Below are positions 45,808-57,294 of a stretch of DNA of 64,000 nucleotides, in pieces. A model generated the notes under the pieces. That model did not search any database. It was not told where the DNA came from and saw only the letters and a program-made list of their open reading frames with translations. Within the stretch, counting starts at the first letter, position 1; every line of letters starts with the position of its first letter. The stretch is from Tethya wilhelma (lineage: Eukaryota; Porifera; Demospongiae; Tethyida; Tethyidae): NCBI GenBank assembly GCA_964030475.1, contig CAXIPT010000001.1, positions 18,005,178 to 18,069,177 of the forward strand. Direction: 5' to 3'. The translations under genes and the position numbers were made by a program.

Positions 45808-47934
45808 TTGGCACGTGGTGACATCACGTGCAGGTCACGCGGTTTGAATTTGACATTGAAACTGAGCTGGAAGTTGGGCGTTTTTTGTTCTTCGAAAATT
45901 CAGGCAAACTGTGCAGTAAAAGCAAAGAGTTGCAAGAGTAAGCACAAAAACACAAAGTTAAAACATGTTTATAAGCCTAAAAGCGTGAGCTCTTCTGTCT
46001 ACTATGTATTTCAAGCAACTTCAAATTCATTTTGTGTTTCAGTGACAGTACCACGTGTAAAGATTACAGAGCTTGGAACGTCGGGAGACAAAGAAGAGAT
46101 AAGGAAAGTGTACTCCAAATATGGCTCCCTGACCAACGTGTGGATTGCAAACAACCCGCCTGGGTTTGCCTACGTGTTCTACCACACGTTTGAAGAGGCG
46201 GAGAAAGCAGTGGAGCACACAAACGGAAAGAAAGTGTGTGGAGTAACTGTACGTGTGGAACTCTCTCCAATAGAGGACAAATATCGTCAAAATGATCGAA
46301 GAGATCGTTATGACAACCGAGGTGGTGGAGGGTACCACTCCGACTTCAAGTACCGACAGTCGAGGGATAATTATCGCGACAATCGGTTCTCCTCTCGCGG
46401 ACGGGGGAGAGGGGGTGGGGGAATATATCGACACAAAGGTGCCTTGTACACGGATCGTAATCACCACAGGGGCTATCCCAGTGATGACGACAGGAGGAGA
46501 GGGGGCGGATTCCGTGGTCGTCCCTCCAGAGGATTTGGTGACTATGGTGGGCGTGGCGGAGGAAGGAACTACAATGATGGGTACGGACATCGTGGCCGAG
46601 GGAGAGGAGGAGGAGGGAGACCTCGTATGGACTTCAGCCCATCCCCTCAAGGTCGTCCGATGAGGGGGCGTGTCAACTCCGGGGGTGGTGGGGGATACAG
46701 AAACGACAGAGGTGGGGGTCAGGGTCGTTACCGTGACGACATGGACCACAAGAGGAGACCACGGAGAGAGTTTGTCGACGAGGGACAGGAGTATTGGCCA
46801 CCACTGTCCCCCCGCAGTCCAAGGAGCCCCCCATCCCCCAGGGGCCATCACAGGAGGTCGGAGCCAGAGTTTGGAGGCAGAGGAGGGAGGAGGATGGCTC
46901 GTGGTCGAAGGAGAGGGGATCAGGACTTCTACGAAGGTGATGGAGGGCGTGGCTATGATGAATTCCGCAGCAGTCACCGTGGCAACAAGGGAAGGAGGCA
47001 GAGCTTTGCCGACGAAGAACATCATCACTACTACCAAGGTCGAAGGTCAGGTGGTGGCAAGGAAGATTATTACTCGAAAGAGAGTCATGAGTACACCTCC
47101 TTCCCCAAGGGCTACGACTACCATCGTGGCGGGCACGACCGAGACTCTCTAAAGTACCACAAGGAGAGCCTGCTCTCTCCCAAGGAGGACTGGGACTATC
47201 GGGACCGTTCCCCTCATTCCCCCCGTGACCTCCGACCCCTCCACCTGTCCCACAAGTCCCCCTCCCACCGCTCCCACCGTCACTACTACAAGTCGGTCTA
47301 TTCCTCTGATGACCTTGTCCTCCATCGTAAGCCAGCCAGGTCGAGGTCTTCCTCTCTCTCCAGTGCTAGTCGTAGCCGCAGTCTCAGTCCCAGTCTGAGG
47401 GGCAGTCACAGCAGGAGCGTGAGTCGAAGTCCTTCTCTTCGAGGGAGCTTTGATCGGGAGTATTCTGATCGTTCTCGTTCCGTCTCTCGCTCCGGTTCCC
47501 GTTCCTCCTACTCCGACTACTCCTCCCGTCCTCCCCCCCAGGACGATAATTTCCGTTCCCCCCTCGGCAGCGATTATGAACCTGTTGACACTTACCAAAC
47601 GGAGGACACCTACGACTCTCGTCACTATCCCGGTGACGAGCGACGGGTCAAGTACTCCCCACGCTCTGGCAGCTCTGGACGGAGCAGCTACGATGGTGAG
47701 GCAAGTGGACCTCCAAAGTCTTCGGGTCTCCGTGAGATCAAGTATTCAAGCAAAGGTGACCGTCTTGTGGAGATGGGCAGCAAGGATCTGCACTATGAGA
47801 AGCTGAGGGATGTCTCTCGTAGGGAGAAAAAACGACGCTACAGTTTTTCCCCCGTGGCTGTCGAGCATCATAGGGAGGTTTCCCCTCCTAGTGGAAGACG
47901 ACGCACTAGCAGCCGAAAAAAGAGGTCAGATTAG
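45808..47934 (+). CDS. SRSF3/SRSF7-type RRM protein with RGG and RS tails
   Basis: Probable splicing regulator. The RRM, about 46057-46270, reads VKITELGTSGDKEEIRKVY, then NNPPGFAYVFYHTFEEAEKA and GVTVRVELS. The NPPGFA(F/Y)V core and LGT start are typical of SRSF3/SRSF7, though RNP2 is VKITEL instead of VYVGNL. It is followed by about 250 residues rich in RGG, GGR and DR repeats, then Pro/Ser (SPRSPRSPPSPR), then a long RS domain (SRSSSLSSASRSRSLSPS; SRSVSRSGSRSS), ending SRKKRSD. No zinc knuckle is seen. The first 80 residues look unlike coding sequence, and TTTTGTGTTTCAG at 46030-46042 is a good acceptor, so the true start is probably in a separate upstream exon. Confidence 0.82.
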   Translation: MARGDITCRSRGLNLTLKLSWKLGVFCSSKIQANCAVKAKSCKSKHKNTKLKHVYKPKSVSSSVYYVFQATSNSFCVSVTVPRVKITELGTSGDKEEIRKVYSKYGSLTNVWIANNPPGFAYVFYHTFEEAEKAVEHTNGKKVCGVTVRVELSPIEDKYRQNDRRDRYDNRGGGGYHSDFKYRQSRDNYRDNRFSSRGRGRGGGGIYRHKGALYTDRNHHRGYPSDDDRRRGGGFRGRPSRGFGDYGGRGGGRNYNDGYGHRGRGRGGGGRPRMDFSPSPQGRPMRGRVNSGGGGGYRNDRGGGQGRYRDDMDHKRRPRREFVDEGQEYWPPLSPRSPRSPPSPRGHHRRSEPEFGGRGGRRMARGRRRGDQDFYEGDGGRGYDEFRSSHRGNKGRRQSFADEEHHHYYQGRRSGGGKEDYYSKESHEYTSFPKGYDYHRGGHDRDSLKYHKESLLSPKEDWDYRDRSPHSPRDLRPLHLSHKSPSHRSHRHYYKSVYSSDDLVLHRKPARSRSSSLSSASRSRSLSPSLRGSHSRSVSRSPSLRGSFDREYSDRSRSVSRSGSRSSYSDYSSRPPPQDDNFRSPLGSDYEPVDTYQTEDTYDSRHYPGDERRVKYSPRSGSSGRSSYDGEASGPPKSSGLREIKYSSKGDRLVEMGSKDLHYEKLRDVSRREKKRRYSFSPVAVEHHREVSPPSGRRRTSSRKKRSD

Positions 47935-48014
47935 CAAAGGGAGAGAGATGGTGTGAGTGCCCGAGTCTAATGTGTGTTCCCTCACTGCCTCTGCTCAGTC
48001 AGCAGTCACAGTGC

Positions 48015-48046
<32 letters not shown>

Positions 48047-48858
48047 TGGTCAGTAGACAAAGCCTCTAGTGTGTTGTCTCCAAGTCTATATAAAGCTAGC
48101 TGTAATAGAGAAAGTTTCTGCTTTGTATGTACAAGTATCAACTTGGGACTTGTACGAGTTCCATAAGATAACCACACGTTCATAATGACATGTCCAAATG
48201 ACTTGTCTTTCAATGTGGTACAGTCATTGTCACATGTATGCCTTGCAACATGACAAAGGTCACAAAGGTCAAAGCAATGCTCCGCTCCAAAGGAGAGCTG
48301 AAAATGCCAATAAAAGTTCACAGTAAAAATTTAATGGTTGTGGTACCATCTATCAGTGAGACAATGAATCAACACGGAGCACCAAAGCATGCTAAGAGCA
48401 TTTGACACGACAATTTTTCTCACAACTGACTGTTCATGTGCAAAATATACTTGACTCATTTCACACTATGACAAAGTGTTACAAGTGAGTGCAAATGTGC
48501 TCCTGGTAAGTCACTATTTACAGACAAACAAAAATAAAGACAACCCCTCAGAAAAACAAAGGTTTATAAGCAAAGGCTTCCATGCTACTAACCTCAATGT
48601 CAGTGGGAATACAAGATGTAGTGTAATGGTTTCAGCCCATGCTTTGTAAGAGTAAAAGGGGTCTGCTAATCTATCAATGTTGTCTTCTCCATTCTCAATA
48701 GAATTGCAGCACCTGTGTCCGCTCACAAGTCTCGTTCCAGGTCCCCACTCTGACGGACTCTAACCCTCTCTCGAGGTATTCACTGCCACATTGATTGTTG
48801 TAGTCACATTTCACTCTCAAACCACTTTCAGATTGAACGTTCTCACACACACGTGTAG
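47935..48858. other. Intergenic, 3' flank of SR gene
   Basis: A GA microsatellite (48018-48046), then AT-rich sequence. No gene supportable. Several short ORFs here appear to be chance. Confidence 0.5.
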
Positions 48859-48938
48859 GTTGTGCTAAAATATCTGACATTTCATCAGACCTGGTTGTAC
48901 ATGAATCACACTACAAGATACCACAGAGCAGACTTTAG
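48859..48938 (+). pseudogene. Orphan HAO terminal exon
   Basis: An 80-base copy of the HAO last exon, with its acceptor CACACACGTGTAG, encodes [18 protein letters not shown] then KIPQSRL and stop TAG. I find no upstream HAO exons between the SR gene and this point. It is a remnant of another HAO copy, or the displaced end of one; its sequence is closest to HAO-A. Confidence 0.8.
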
Positions 48939-49365
48939 GTTTGTGTATAGTATCAAGATAATTATTATTTTAGTCATGCAGTAAATCTATTACTAGCATG
49001 CATGGTCCAAAGATAAATATTGTACTGGATTGATGTGTTACAAATCAAACTTTATTTACTGGAAAAATTAAAACAACATGTAATTAGTATTGTGGTTATT
49101 TGTCTAGTACAAGTGCATATTTTTGTTGGAGTTCAAGTACAAGTGCTTCATTCCAGCTCTCCAGCATCAATATCTAGAAAGATACCAACATCTTCCCACT
49201 GGTTGAATTGGCTACTTTACTCAGCTCTTTGCAAACAATGCTTTATCACCTTCAACTACAGATAATATATATACCACTTTAATTTATGTACTTATGGTTG
49301 AATTCCATGCAGGGCAGTGTTTCATGAAAACTTAGCGGACAGCATACAGAGAGGTGTCCCTGCTC

Positions 49366-49425
49366 TAGTCTCGTGCCCAGCCCCGCCCGATATAAAAGGG
49401 AAAAAAGGGGCTGGGCACGAGACTA
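49366..49425. mobile_element. Short foldback element with perfect 9-bp TSD
   Basis: TAGTCTCGTGCCCAGCCCC...GGGGCTGGGCACGAGACTA, 60 bp, is flanked by TCCCTGCTC (49357-49365 and 49426-49434). Confidence 0.9.
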
Positions 49426-49672
49426 TCCCTGCTCAACATGGACCACATTCTCTACAGAAGACATATAAACAATCCAGTTCAGTTTAGCTAGTCTACATAA
49501 TTACAGAGAATCTATACTATAAATCTGAGCTGCCACAGCAGCTACACCAAAGCAAAGCTTGCAGTACTTTTAGGATATGTAATTAATAGTAGTTGGAGCC
49601 ACGCCCCTGGCAAGTACAACGACCTTTACCCCCTGAACTCTACTGCGTTACTGAGACCTCTGAACTCCAAAA

Positions 49673-51440
49673 ATGCAGTGTCTGTCTGATTTTGAGGCCC
49701 ATGCTAGGAGTGTATTGGGTAGAAATGCCTGGCACTACTACTCCAAGGGAGGAAGGCTCTCTCTAAGGGACAATGTGGAGGCTTATTCTAGGTAAAATTC
49801 ATAGATGGTGACAGGTGGTAAAGAATACTTGTGCAGTAACAATGTTCGAAACACACAGGTGGTTTTTGAGCTCTTTATAAGTACTAACCATGTTCCCACG
49901 GGAGCCAAATAGGTAATGAACCTAGACTGAATACACCAAGTGTCATATGACTAGCACGCCGTACATGTAATGGGAACACATGATCAGCGATTCTATCACC
50001 AATACTAGTCTCTCGAAGCCAGACCCTCACACTTCCTCACACTTGCTCTGCCCATACGCTCCGCAAGTGTGAGGGTCTGGCTTCGAGAGACTAAACCAAT
50101 ACTTGAATAATGTGTAATTGGTACATTATTGAGTGTATATTTTCCCCGCTAGATATCGTCTTCGTCCTCGAGTCCTCCGAGATGTCTCCAAGATTGACAT
50201 GAGAGTGCAGCTGTTTGGGGAGTGGGTGGAGTTCCCCATCTGTGTGGCACCAACTGGCCTACATAAGCTAGCCCACCCAGAGGGAGAGGTTGCTACTGCT
50301 AAAGGTATCACTTAACGCATTTAAAGTTAGTGTGCCATATATAGTTTATGTGCAGTCAGGATTAGAGTGATAATGATAGGTGTATGTAGCTGTGACACCT
50401 ATACAAATGTTTCTTTCCTGTTCTTCTATAGCTTGTTCAAAGTTGGGTACTTGTATGACCCTCAGTACCTGGTCCACTAGTAGCCTGGAGGAGGTGGCCA
50501 GCTGCGGCAATGGACTCAAATGGTTTCAAATGTACATGTACAAAGACAAAGCACTGGCAATGGACTTCATTCAAAGAGCAGAGAGAGGAGGCTACAAGGC
50601 TCTGATGTTCACGATAGACAGTCCTAACCCCAAGCTGAAGATCCAGACGGCTGATAAGACAGGGGACCTCCTTCCTCCCCACCTCACTATGGCCAACTTC
50701 ACTCACACAATAAGAGGAGCATCGGATGCTACAGCTGATTCCAGATATGAGTATGTCTTAGACTGGAATGGCATTGACTGGGTTCGAGGGGTCACTGACC
50801 TGCCTATAGTGCTGAAAGGGATTCTGACAAGAGAAGATGCTCTAGAGGCTGTGAAACATGGCGTTCAAGGAATCCTAGTCTCAAACCACGGTGCCAGACA
50901 GCTGGATGGAGTGCCTGCTACTGTGAGTGAGCTTCTCTGGTTTCACTGTCAGTGGTTTGATTGTGTGGTGCAATGCTCCAGATAGATGTTCTGTCTGAGG
51001 TGGTGGAGGCTGTTGGAGACAAGGTGGAGGTGTTTCTTGATGGAGGAGTGAGACAGGGAAGTGATGTGTTGAAGGCCATTGCCTTGGGAGCTAAAGCTGT
51101 GTTCATTGGTAGACCAGTGTTGTGGGGACTGGCCTACAAGGGAAGTGAGGGAGTAGAGAATGTTCTCACAATTCTCAGAGACGAACTCAAACTAGCTATG
51201 ATGTTGGCAGGTAATTCTAACGACTAGATGTGTTAGCCTCGTTCCCAGGCCTTCTCTGGTGCGCATTTTTTGGGGGGAAGGCCTTGGTATCAGGCTATAG
51301 ATGTGTAGCAATTACTGATTTGATGTGATCACATGTTCACCCTCTCACACACACGTGTAGGTTGTGCTAAAATATCGGATATTTTATCAGACCTGGTTGT
51401 ACATGAATCACACTACAAGATACCACAGAGCAGACTGTAG
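49673..51440 (+). CDS. HAO-B: 2-hydroxy-acid oxidase paralogue
   Basis: Exons 49673-49791, 50153-50305, 50432-50922, 50982-51210 and 51361-51440 give a complete FMN-oxidase fold ending IPQSRL (PTS1 SRL). The exon-1 loop is shortened ([14 protein letters not shown] versus [13 protein letters not shown] in HAO-A). It keeps [12 protein letters not shown] (the Trp lost in the other copies), LPIVLKGIL and [10 protein letters not shown]. The position equivalent to the substrate-binding Arg is Lys ([14 protein letters not shown]). Substrate preference has probably shifted or weakened; this is inference. A foldback element lies in the last intron, and another in the first. Confidence 0.88.
50006..50094. 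mobile_element. Short foldback element with 8-bp TSD
   Basis: TAGTCTCTCGAAGCCAGACC...GGTCTGGCTTCGAGAGACTA, with longer CCTCACACTT arms inside, is flanked by ACCAATAC (49998-50005 and 50095-50102). It lies in the first HAO-B intron. Confidence 0.9.
51234..51297. mobile_element. TAGCCTCG foldback in HAO-B last intron
   Basis: TAGCCTCGTTCCCAGGCCTT...AAGGCCTTGGTATCAGGCTA is flanked by TAGATGTGT (51225-51233 and 51298-51306). HAO-A (32127-32135) and HAO-D (60889-60897) carry a single copy of the target, so both filled and empty sites are visible. Confidence 0.92.
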
Positions 51441-51841
51441 TGTTGAACTGTCTGGTTATTGTTATTGTTCCTTAAATTATTTATGCCTCATTATTAAAAT
51501 TTTTAATAATAATGTCATTGTCCAATTTACTATTTTATTATACAATCGTGTAAAGCTTGCTAATTCTTTGTTTTTCTGTCGAATCAATATTGTAATATTA
51601 TGCCAACACTGAAACTGAACATGTTATATGAATTAGGAGAATAAGGAAGATTAAGAAGTAGACCTAAAATTAATATTAATTTAATGTGATTGAAGATGTA
51701 TATAACCATTTTTGCTTGAGAATTTACAATATAATACACTTTAAATTCAGCCTAATTAAAATAATTATTTAAAAAATTAAAATCAACAGCAATAAATTAA
51801 AAGCCATCCAATATGTCCATGGTGATTCAGTACACTTTCAG

Positions 51842-53560
51842 TTAATAATGTACATAGCAGAATGTATGATCAAACCTGACCCTATTACATCCAGGTGGTA
51901 GACTGTAGGCCCATCTCACTTGTTGGAGCAAATACAAGATCTCAAGGGTTGTGTTGAGTGTGAGAACACTGTCCATTAGTGTCTTGGTACTTTCCTCTGA
52001 AATGGAGTAATCTCTGAGATCAAGACGTTTGAGGGTTGAGTTTACTGTCAACATGTTAGCCATGGCTAGTGCTCCTTCATCACCAATATGGTTACGACAG
52101 AGATTCAATGATTCAAGTGTACAATTGTCTTTTAATGCTTTAGCAATAACAACAATGTCTTGAGGTTGGAGACGACAATATGACAAGTCAAGATGATTTA
52201 AGTGGCAATTTCTTGGACTAGACAAGGAGTCGCATGCACTAGGATCTGGATTGTCTCTGGAGGCATGTTGAAGTTGTGTATGAGGCAAAGCAAAAGAAAG
52301 GTTGGGATCTGGAGATTGCAATGTCACTGTGGCACTTGATTTAGAGGAGAAAACATTCTCATCGTGTAGTACTTTTAATGCTGTTGTAAGACTGGCTACA
52401 TTTGATGAACTAAGGCTTGAGCAGCTCATGTCAAGCCACTTAAGAGATGTGCTTTGGGGAAGACCATCAATGATGTGTTGAACTGTGTCTGGTGGTAAGT
52501 TATTATAGCTGATATCAAGATGTTCAATACGATGATTTGGAGATTCTAGCGCGATTCTGAGAGCTTTGCAGTCTTCCTCACATACATTAGTATCAGGTAT
52601 TATCAGTGAGATTGGTGAATTAGGTAGATGCTTTGTTAGTTCAACTGCACCTCCATGGCCATAAATATCATAATTTGCCCGTTGCATATTGCAGAATGTA
52701 TGGTCAAACCTGACCCTATCACATCCAGGTGGTAGACTGTAGGCCCACCTCACTTGTTTCAGCAAATGCAAGATCTCAAGGGTTGTGTTGAGTGTGAGAA
52801 CACTGTCCACTAGTGTCTTGGTACTTTCCTCTGATACGGAGTAATCTCTGAGATCAAGACGTTTGAGGGTTGAGTTGACTGTCAACATGTTAGCCATGGC
52901 TAGTGCTCCTTCATCACCAATATGGTTACGACAGAGATTCAATGATTCAAGTGTACAATTGTCTTTTAATAATTTAGCAATAACAACAATATCTTGAGGT
53001 TGGAGACGACAATATGACAAGTCAAGATGATTCAAGTGGCAATTTCTTGGACTAGACAAAGAGTCGCATGCATTAGGATCTGGATTGTCTCTGGAGGCAT
53101 GTTGAAGTTGTGTATGAGGCAAAGAAAAAGAAAGGTTGGGATCTGGAGATTGAAATGTCACTGTGGCACTTGATTTAGAGCCGAAAACACTCTCTTCCTG
53201 TAGACTACAGGTATCAGGTAAATTGAAAGGGTTTACATTTAGTGCTGTTGCCAGACTGTCTACATTTGATGAACTAAGGCTTGACCAGCTCATGTCAAGC
53301 CATTTAAGAGATGTGCTTTGGGGGAGACCATCAATGATGTGTTGAACTGTGTCTGGTTGTAAGCTATTGTGGCTGATGTCAAGATGTTCAATATGGTGAT
53401 TACGAGATGCTAGTACATTTCTGAGAGCTTTGCAGTCCTCTTCACCTATACTAGTGTTGGCCATTATCAGTGAGGTCAGTGAATTAGGTAGATGCTTTAT
53501 TAGCTCAACTGCACCTCCATGGTCAATGTCATAATTCTGACTGATATTAAAACATTGAAG
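51842..53560 (-). repeat. Tandem duplication of LRR block, 834-bp period
   Basis: The segments around 51871 and 52705 run parallel for more than 800 bases with scattered substitutions. The offset is 834, that is 278 codons, so the frame is kept. It doubles the LRR array of the NLR. Confidence 0.88.
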
Positions 53561-56123
53561 ATTGTGAAGACAATGCACAGACTTTGCAAGCTGATGACAT
53601 TCTGCTGAAGTAAGAGATCTAGCTTGAACACCCATTCCACACATAACATGAAAGTGACTGCCGGTACCTTCTAACTTTAAAAGTGTTAGGTCTGGTGTTG
53701 TTTTTTTTTGTTGACTGCAAGAAATAGACAGTTTCCATCCAATTCTGTCAAACTGGTGTAAGCCAATTTCAAGAAAAGTTGTATTCTGAATGAGGCCATC
53801 AATGATGTGTGGAACAGTACCAGGCACCAAATTACACTTTGAGCTGATGTGAGGATCATTGTGTTTCAGCACTGGAGTGTTTGTTTCTAACTTAGATCTA
53901 TTGAGGGATTGATCCGTTTGTTGACAAAATGCAGTCATCCCTTTTACGAACATTTCACTGTTTTCATCTTTTTCTTTATTGATGGTGCTCTTCCAACCAC
54001 AGTCCAGTGTAGTGACACAGTAGCCAAGGACATAGTAGTCAAATGGTAAATGTGTATCATCACCCTGGAAGGTAAGCGTTTGTGAACCAAAAATATCAGA
54101 ATTTTTTGTTTGTTGTACCTCAAAAAGCATGTGAAGAGCTGAGATTGCCACTTCAGGACATCCATGAGGTGTATGTGTCAAACTAAGAGCTTTGCGAAGT
54201 ATTGATGTTGGATTGTCATTACTATGATGAATAAGACCAGCTAAAAATCTTGATACTGTGGTCTGACTTTTTTGATTCTCCTTTAAAAAAGTCACCTGTT
54301 CATCTTCACTAAGCTGCTGTGAGAGATGGTAGGCAGCCAGGTACTCCTGAATAGTGAGATGGAGAAAGTTGTGAGACACTGAAGCTCCTTTGTCGATGTA
54401 AAGCTCAGGAACGGACTGCATTAGGCCTAAGGAGTCAAAATCTTTTGGAAGATTTGTAAATATTATCTCTTTTTCTAAAATTCCATTATATGCAAGCTTG
54501 CATATTTTGCAAAACTTCTGTAAAACAAGCTTTGGAAGATCATTGAAGTCATTCAACTGATTATCCTCATATTCTGGAATTTCTTTCATGTAGCGAAGCA
54601 GCAGTGTTTTGACTAGTGCTGTGTAGAGTTGGGTCATTGTTTGAGGGACAATAGTGGAAGTTGTCTTACAGGACTGATACACATGTGTGACTATGGCACT
54701 GTTCAATGGCACATACATCATGCTGTGAATATGAGGGTAAAGCTCAAGGTACGTGTAAAACTCTTCTCTTAATGAGCTATTTTCTCCTAAAAAGCTGGAA
54801 TCAATATACTCATTGATTTCTTTCTTGCCAAATCCTAACACTTCAACTCTGCGTGATGAATCACCTTTGCAATGTTTACGAAGGTCTGAACTGGCACTGG
54901 GTCGTGTGGTCACCATCACTGTAGCATTGGGCAGCAGGGTGCCTTTGAAAAGCTGATGAAATAGTGAACTTTGTTTTCTCAATGAAGGTGGTGCTTCATC
55001 GTACCCTTCAAAGATTAATAACAGACCCTTTCCTAGTGTTAGTCCTATCATGGTAGCAATTTCATCTTGCTTACTGGGATTAATAGGATAATAAAACAAG
55101 TCAGGTAAGCTGCTGACTGTTTGAACCCAGGGATCTCGAAAGCGTAGCATAACTACAAGGGAATATTCTTGAAAAAGCTCACCATTTCCCCATTTTCTAC
55201 AAATCTCCCATGACATAATCGATTTTCCAATCCCAGGAGCACCCTCAACTAGAAGTCTTTTAAGTGAAGGCTTCTTTATGACTTCCTTTCCAACTTTTTT
55301 CCCAGGTTCATAACTTCGTATCTTGATTAAGTTAGGCTTTAGAAGATCAGAAAGGAGTATGGGAGCTTTAGCTTCAAGGATGTCGTCAATGGACCCATGG
55401 ACTGTTGCTTCTCTAAATTTGTTGAGCTTAACCTCACGTTCATACTCACTGCTAATCACAGCTAGATTGATGACCTCCCTAGGCTCTATTTCTGGCCATT
55501 TATCAGCTAGCTCTCTATCACGAGTGAAGTAGCAACGAAGGTAGTAGGCATAGTGATCAAATGGGGAGGCAGAGGCATCAGGGGGGACTAACTGAACTTC
55601 ACAGGGCTTACTAGTGAGAGTGTTGGAGGCCGCATCAGGGGGTACTATCTCAAGTTCACAGGGCTGACTTGTAAGCGTGTTGGAGGCTGCATCAGGGAGT
55701 GCTATGATTAACTCAACTTCAAGGGGCTTACTTGTGAGATTGTTGCAATCTGATTGTCCATTTATATTTTCACCAATTAAGTTTTGGTCTGGTTGACTGG
55801 AGTTAAGCCGGTCTGGCTGTGAGTAGCTTTTTAAAGTAGAAGTAAGACTAAAACCGTGTTGAGATTGATCTCTTGTGGAGTCACTTTGATTTCCTGAAGT
55901 GATAAGGAGAAATAACACAGAAAAGTAAGTACCATGCAGACACAATTTCAGTAGCTAGTAGCCTACTTATTGTGGACCATATATTATGTAATAGCAGCAG
56001 CTATTAGCGAGGAATCACTATCATAAGCAAAGTTGTACGTGTGTGTGTAACCGAAGGTCACTGGAATTATTAGAGAAAAACTTAATATCATAGCTTTAGG
56101 TCATATCACTTAAGGCTTATAAT

Positions 56124-56192
<69 letters not shown>

Positions 56193-57294
56193 GTGGAATG
56201 TATTGTTATTACATAGTTGTAATTGCTGTCTGTGACATCAAATGTATAAATACACATCAAATTGCTATAATTGTGTAGATAATTACATTGCATCTAGCTG
56301 GTAAAAGTAGCAATGTATGCATGCATACAAGCTTCTCTGCTGATTTGTTATGGTAGTACAAATATCTATCCATGCATACATCTGGCAGTAAATTGCCAGA
56401 AAACTTCATACACAAGAAAGAGCTTATAATTTATTATACTACTTGTATAAGTATACTGTTACATGACATGATGTACATACCTGAAAATGTTTTCTCCACT
56501 TCTTCAGCAACTACTGCTAGTCCAACTGTCTTACTTTGGAGAGCTCTCACTAAGTCTTGGAGAGTGGCATATTTGCCATGCTGTGTTTCTGGTGTCCATT
56601 GCACCCACTGGCTCAACATGTCAGCCAACCAGCTCTTGGGAGCTTCAGTGAACAGCGATGGCTTTGTTTCAATCACTTTGAGCTCACTGGGAGCAAACCC
56701 CAGAGCCAGACCAATCATTTTCCAACTGCTCGCATTGTCAGCTAGTTTTTCAAGAAGAATGGCAACCTCCTGTTCACATATTAGTTTTTCGGTTTCAACC
56801 TTTCCTCCTGCAGTTGCGTGTTGAATTTCAGGGTGTGCTTTCTGTATGGTAGCATTCCCAGTGATTTCTATAGCCTTTTTCTTTTCTGTTGAGTCTTCAG
56901 AGTTTGAAATACATAAAGTGATGAGTGTTTCATTGACGGCTGTGTTACTCTGGGACGGCAAATCAGCAGCAGTAGTGGATATGTCATGTGAAATGTTAAT
57001 GCAAGCATCAAAATCCTCTTGTGCAGTTTCATAATCTAATGAGTTCCCATCAGTCTCAATGCCATGGTGAGACTTGCCTATCACAATGTCATTCTTGTCA
57101 CAACTGCTCTCATAAGAACTTGAACTCAAAGAGGACAACTCTGAACCTCTCCTTTTACTGAGAACAGGACTGGTTGATAATCGTCGCTTCACTGAGACTA
57201 TTGTTACAGGAGATTCTCTTCCACATTGTCCTGGTGATGGCTCCTCAGTAGGGGGGGACTTTGGGACTGGTTTAGAGTTAGTGTTGCCACCCAT
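51842..57294 (-). CDS. NLR: DEATH-NACHT-LRR protein, ~1621 aa
   Basis: Two exons, 57294-56481 and 55893-51842, join in phase 1 (EKTFS-GNQSD). Residues 1-150 are Ser-rich and probably disordered. A DEATH domain follows at about residues 180-265 (VAILLEKLADNASSWKMIG; LADMLSQWVQW; YATLQDLVRAL). A linker carries three tandem copies of a motif like NTLTSKPCEVQLVPPDA. The NACHT domain has Walker A VEGAPGIGKSIMSWE, Walker B GLLLIFEGYDEAPPS and sensor TVMVTTRPSA. The rest is leucine-rich repeats (SLNLCRNHIGDEGALAMAN; HLDLSYCRLQPQDI), duplicated as two units of 278 codons. This tripartite layout matches sponge NLRs, cytosolic pattern-recognition ATPases. The ligand is unknown. An intron at 55894-56480 holds a CA microsatellite (56127-56187). 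Confidence 0.92.

Noticed and set aside
46039..47625. Long minus-strand and alternative plus-strand ORFs over the SR gene
   Set aside because: Shadows of GC-rich repetitive coding sequence; the RRM/RGG/RS frame is clearly the real one.
49020..49265. Small ORF downstream of the orphan HAO exon
   Set aside because: AT-rich, with no motif, splice context or paralogue.
51211..51227. HAO proteins ending in GNSND
   Set aside because: The sequence after GCAG is a splice donor; the real last exon encodes the conserved C-terminus with SRL.
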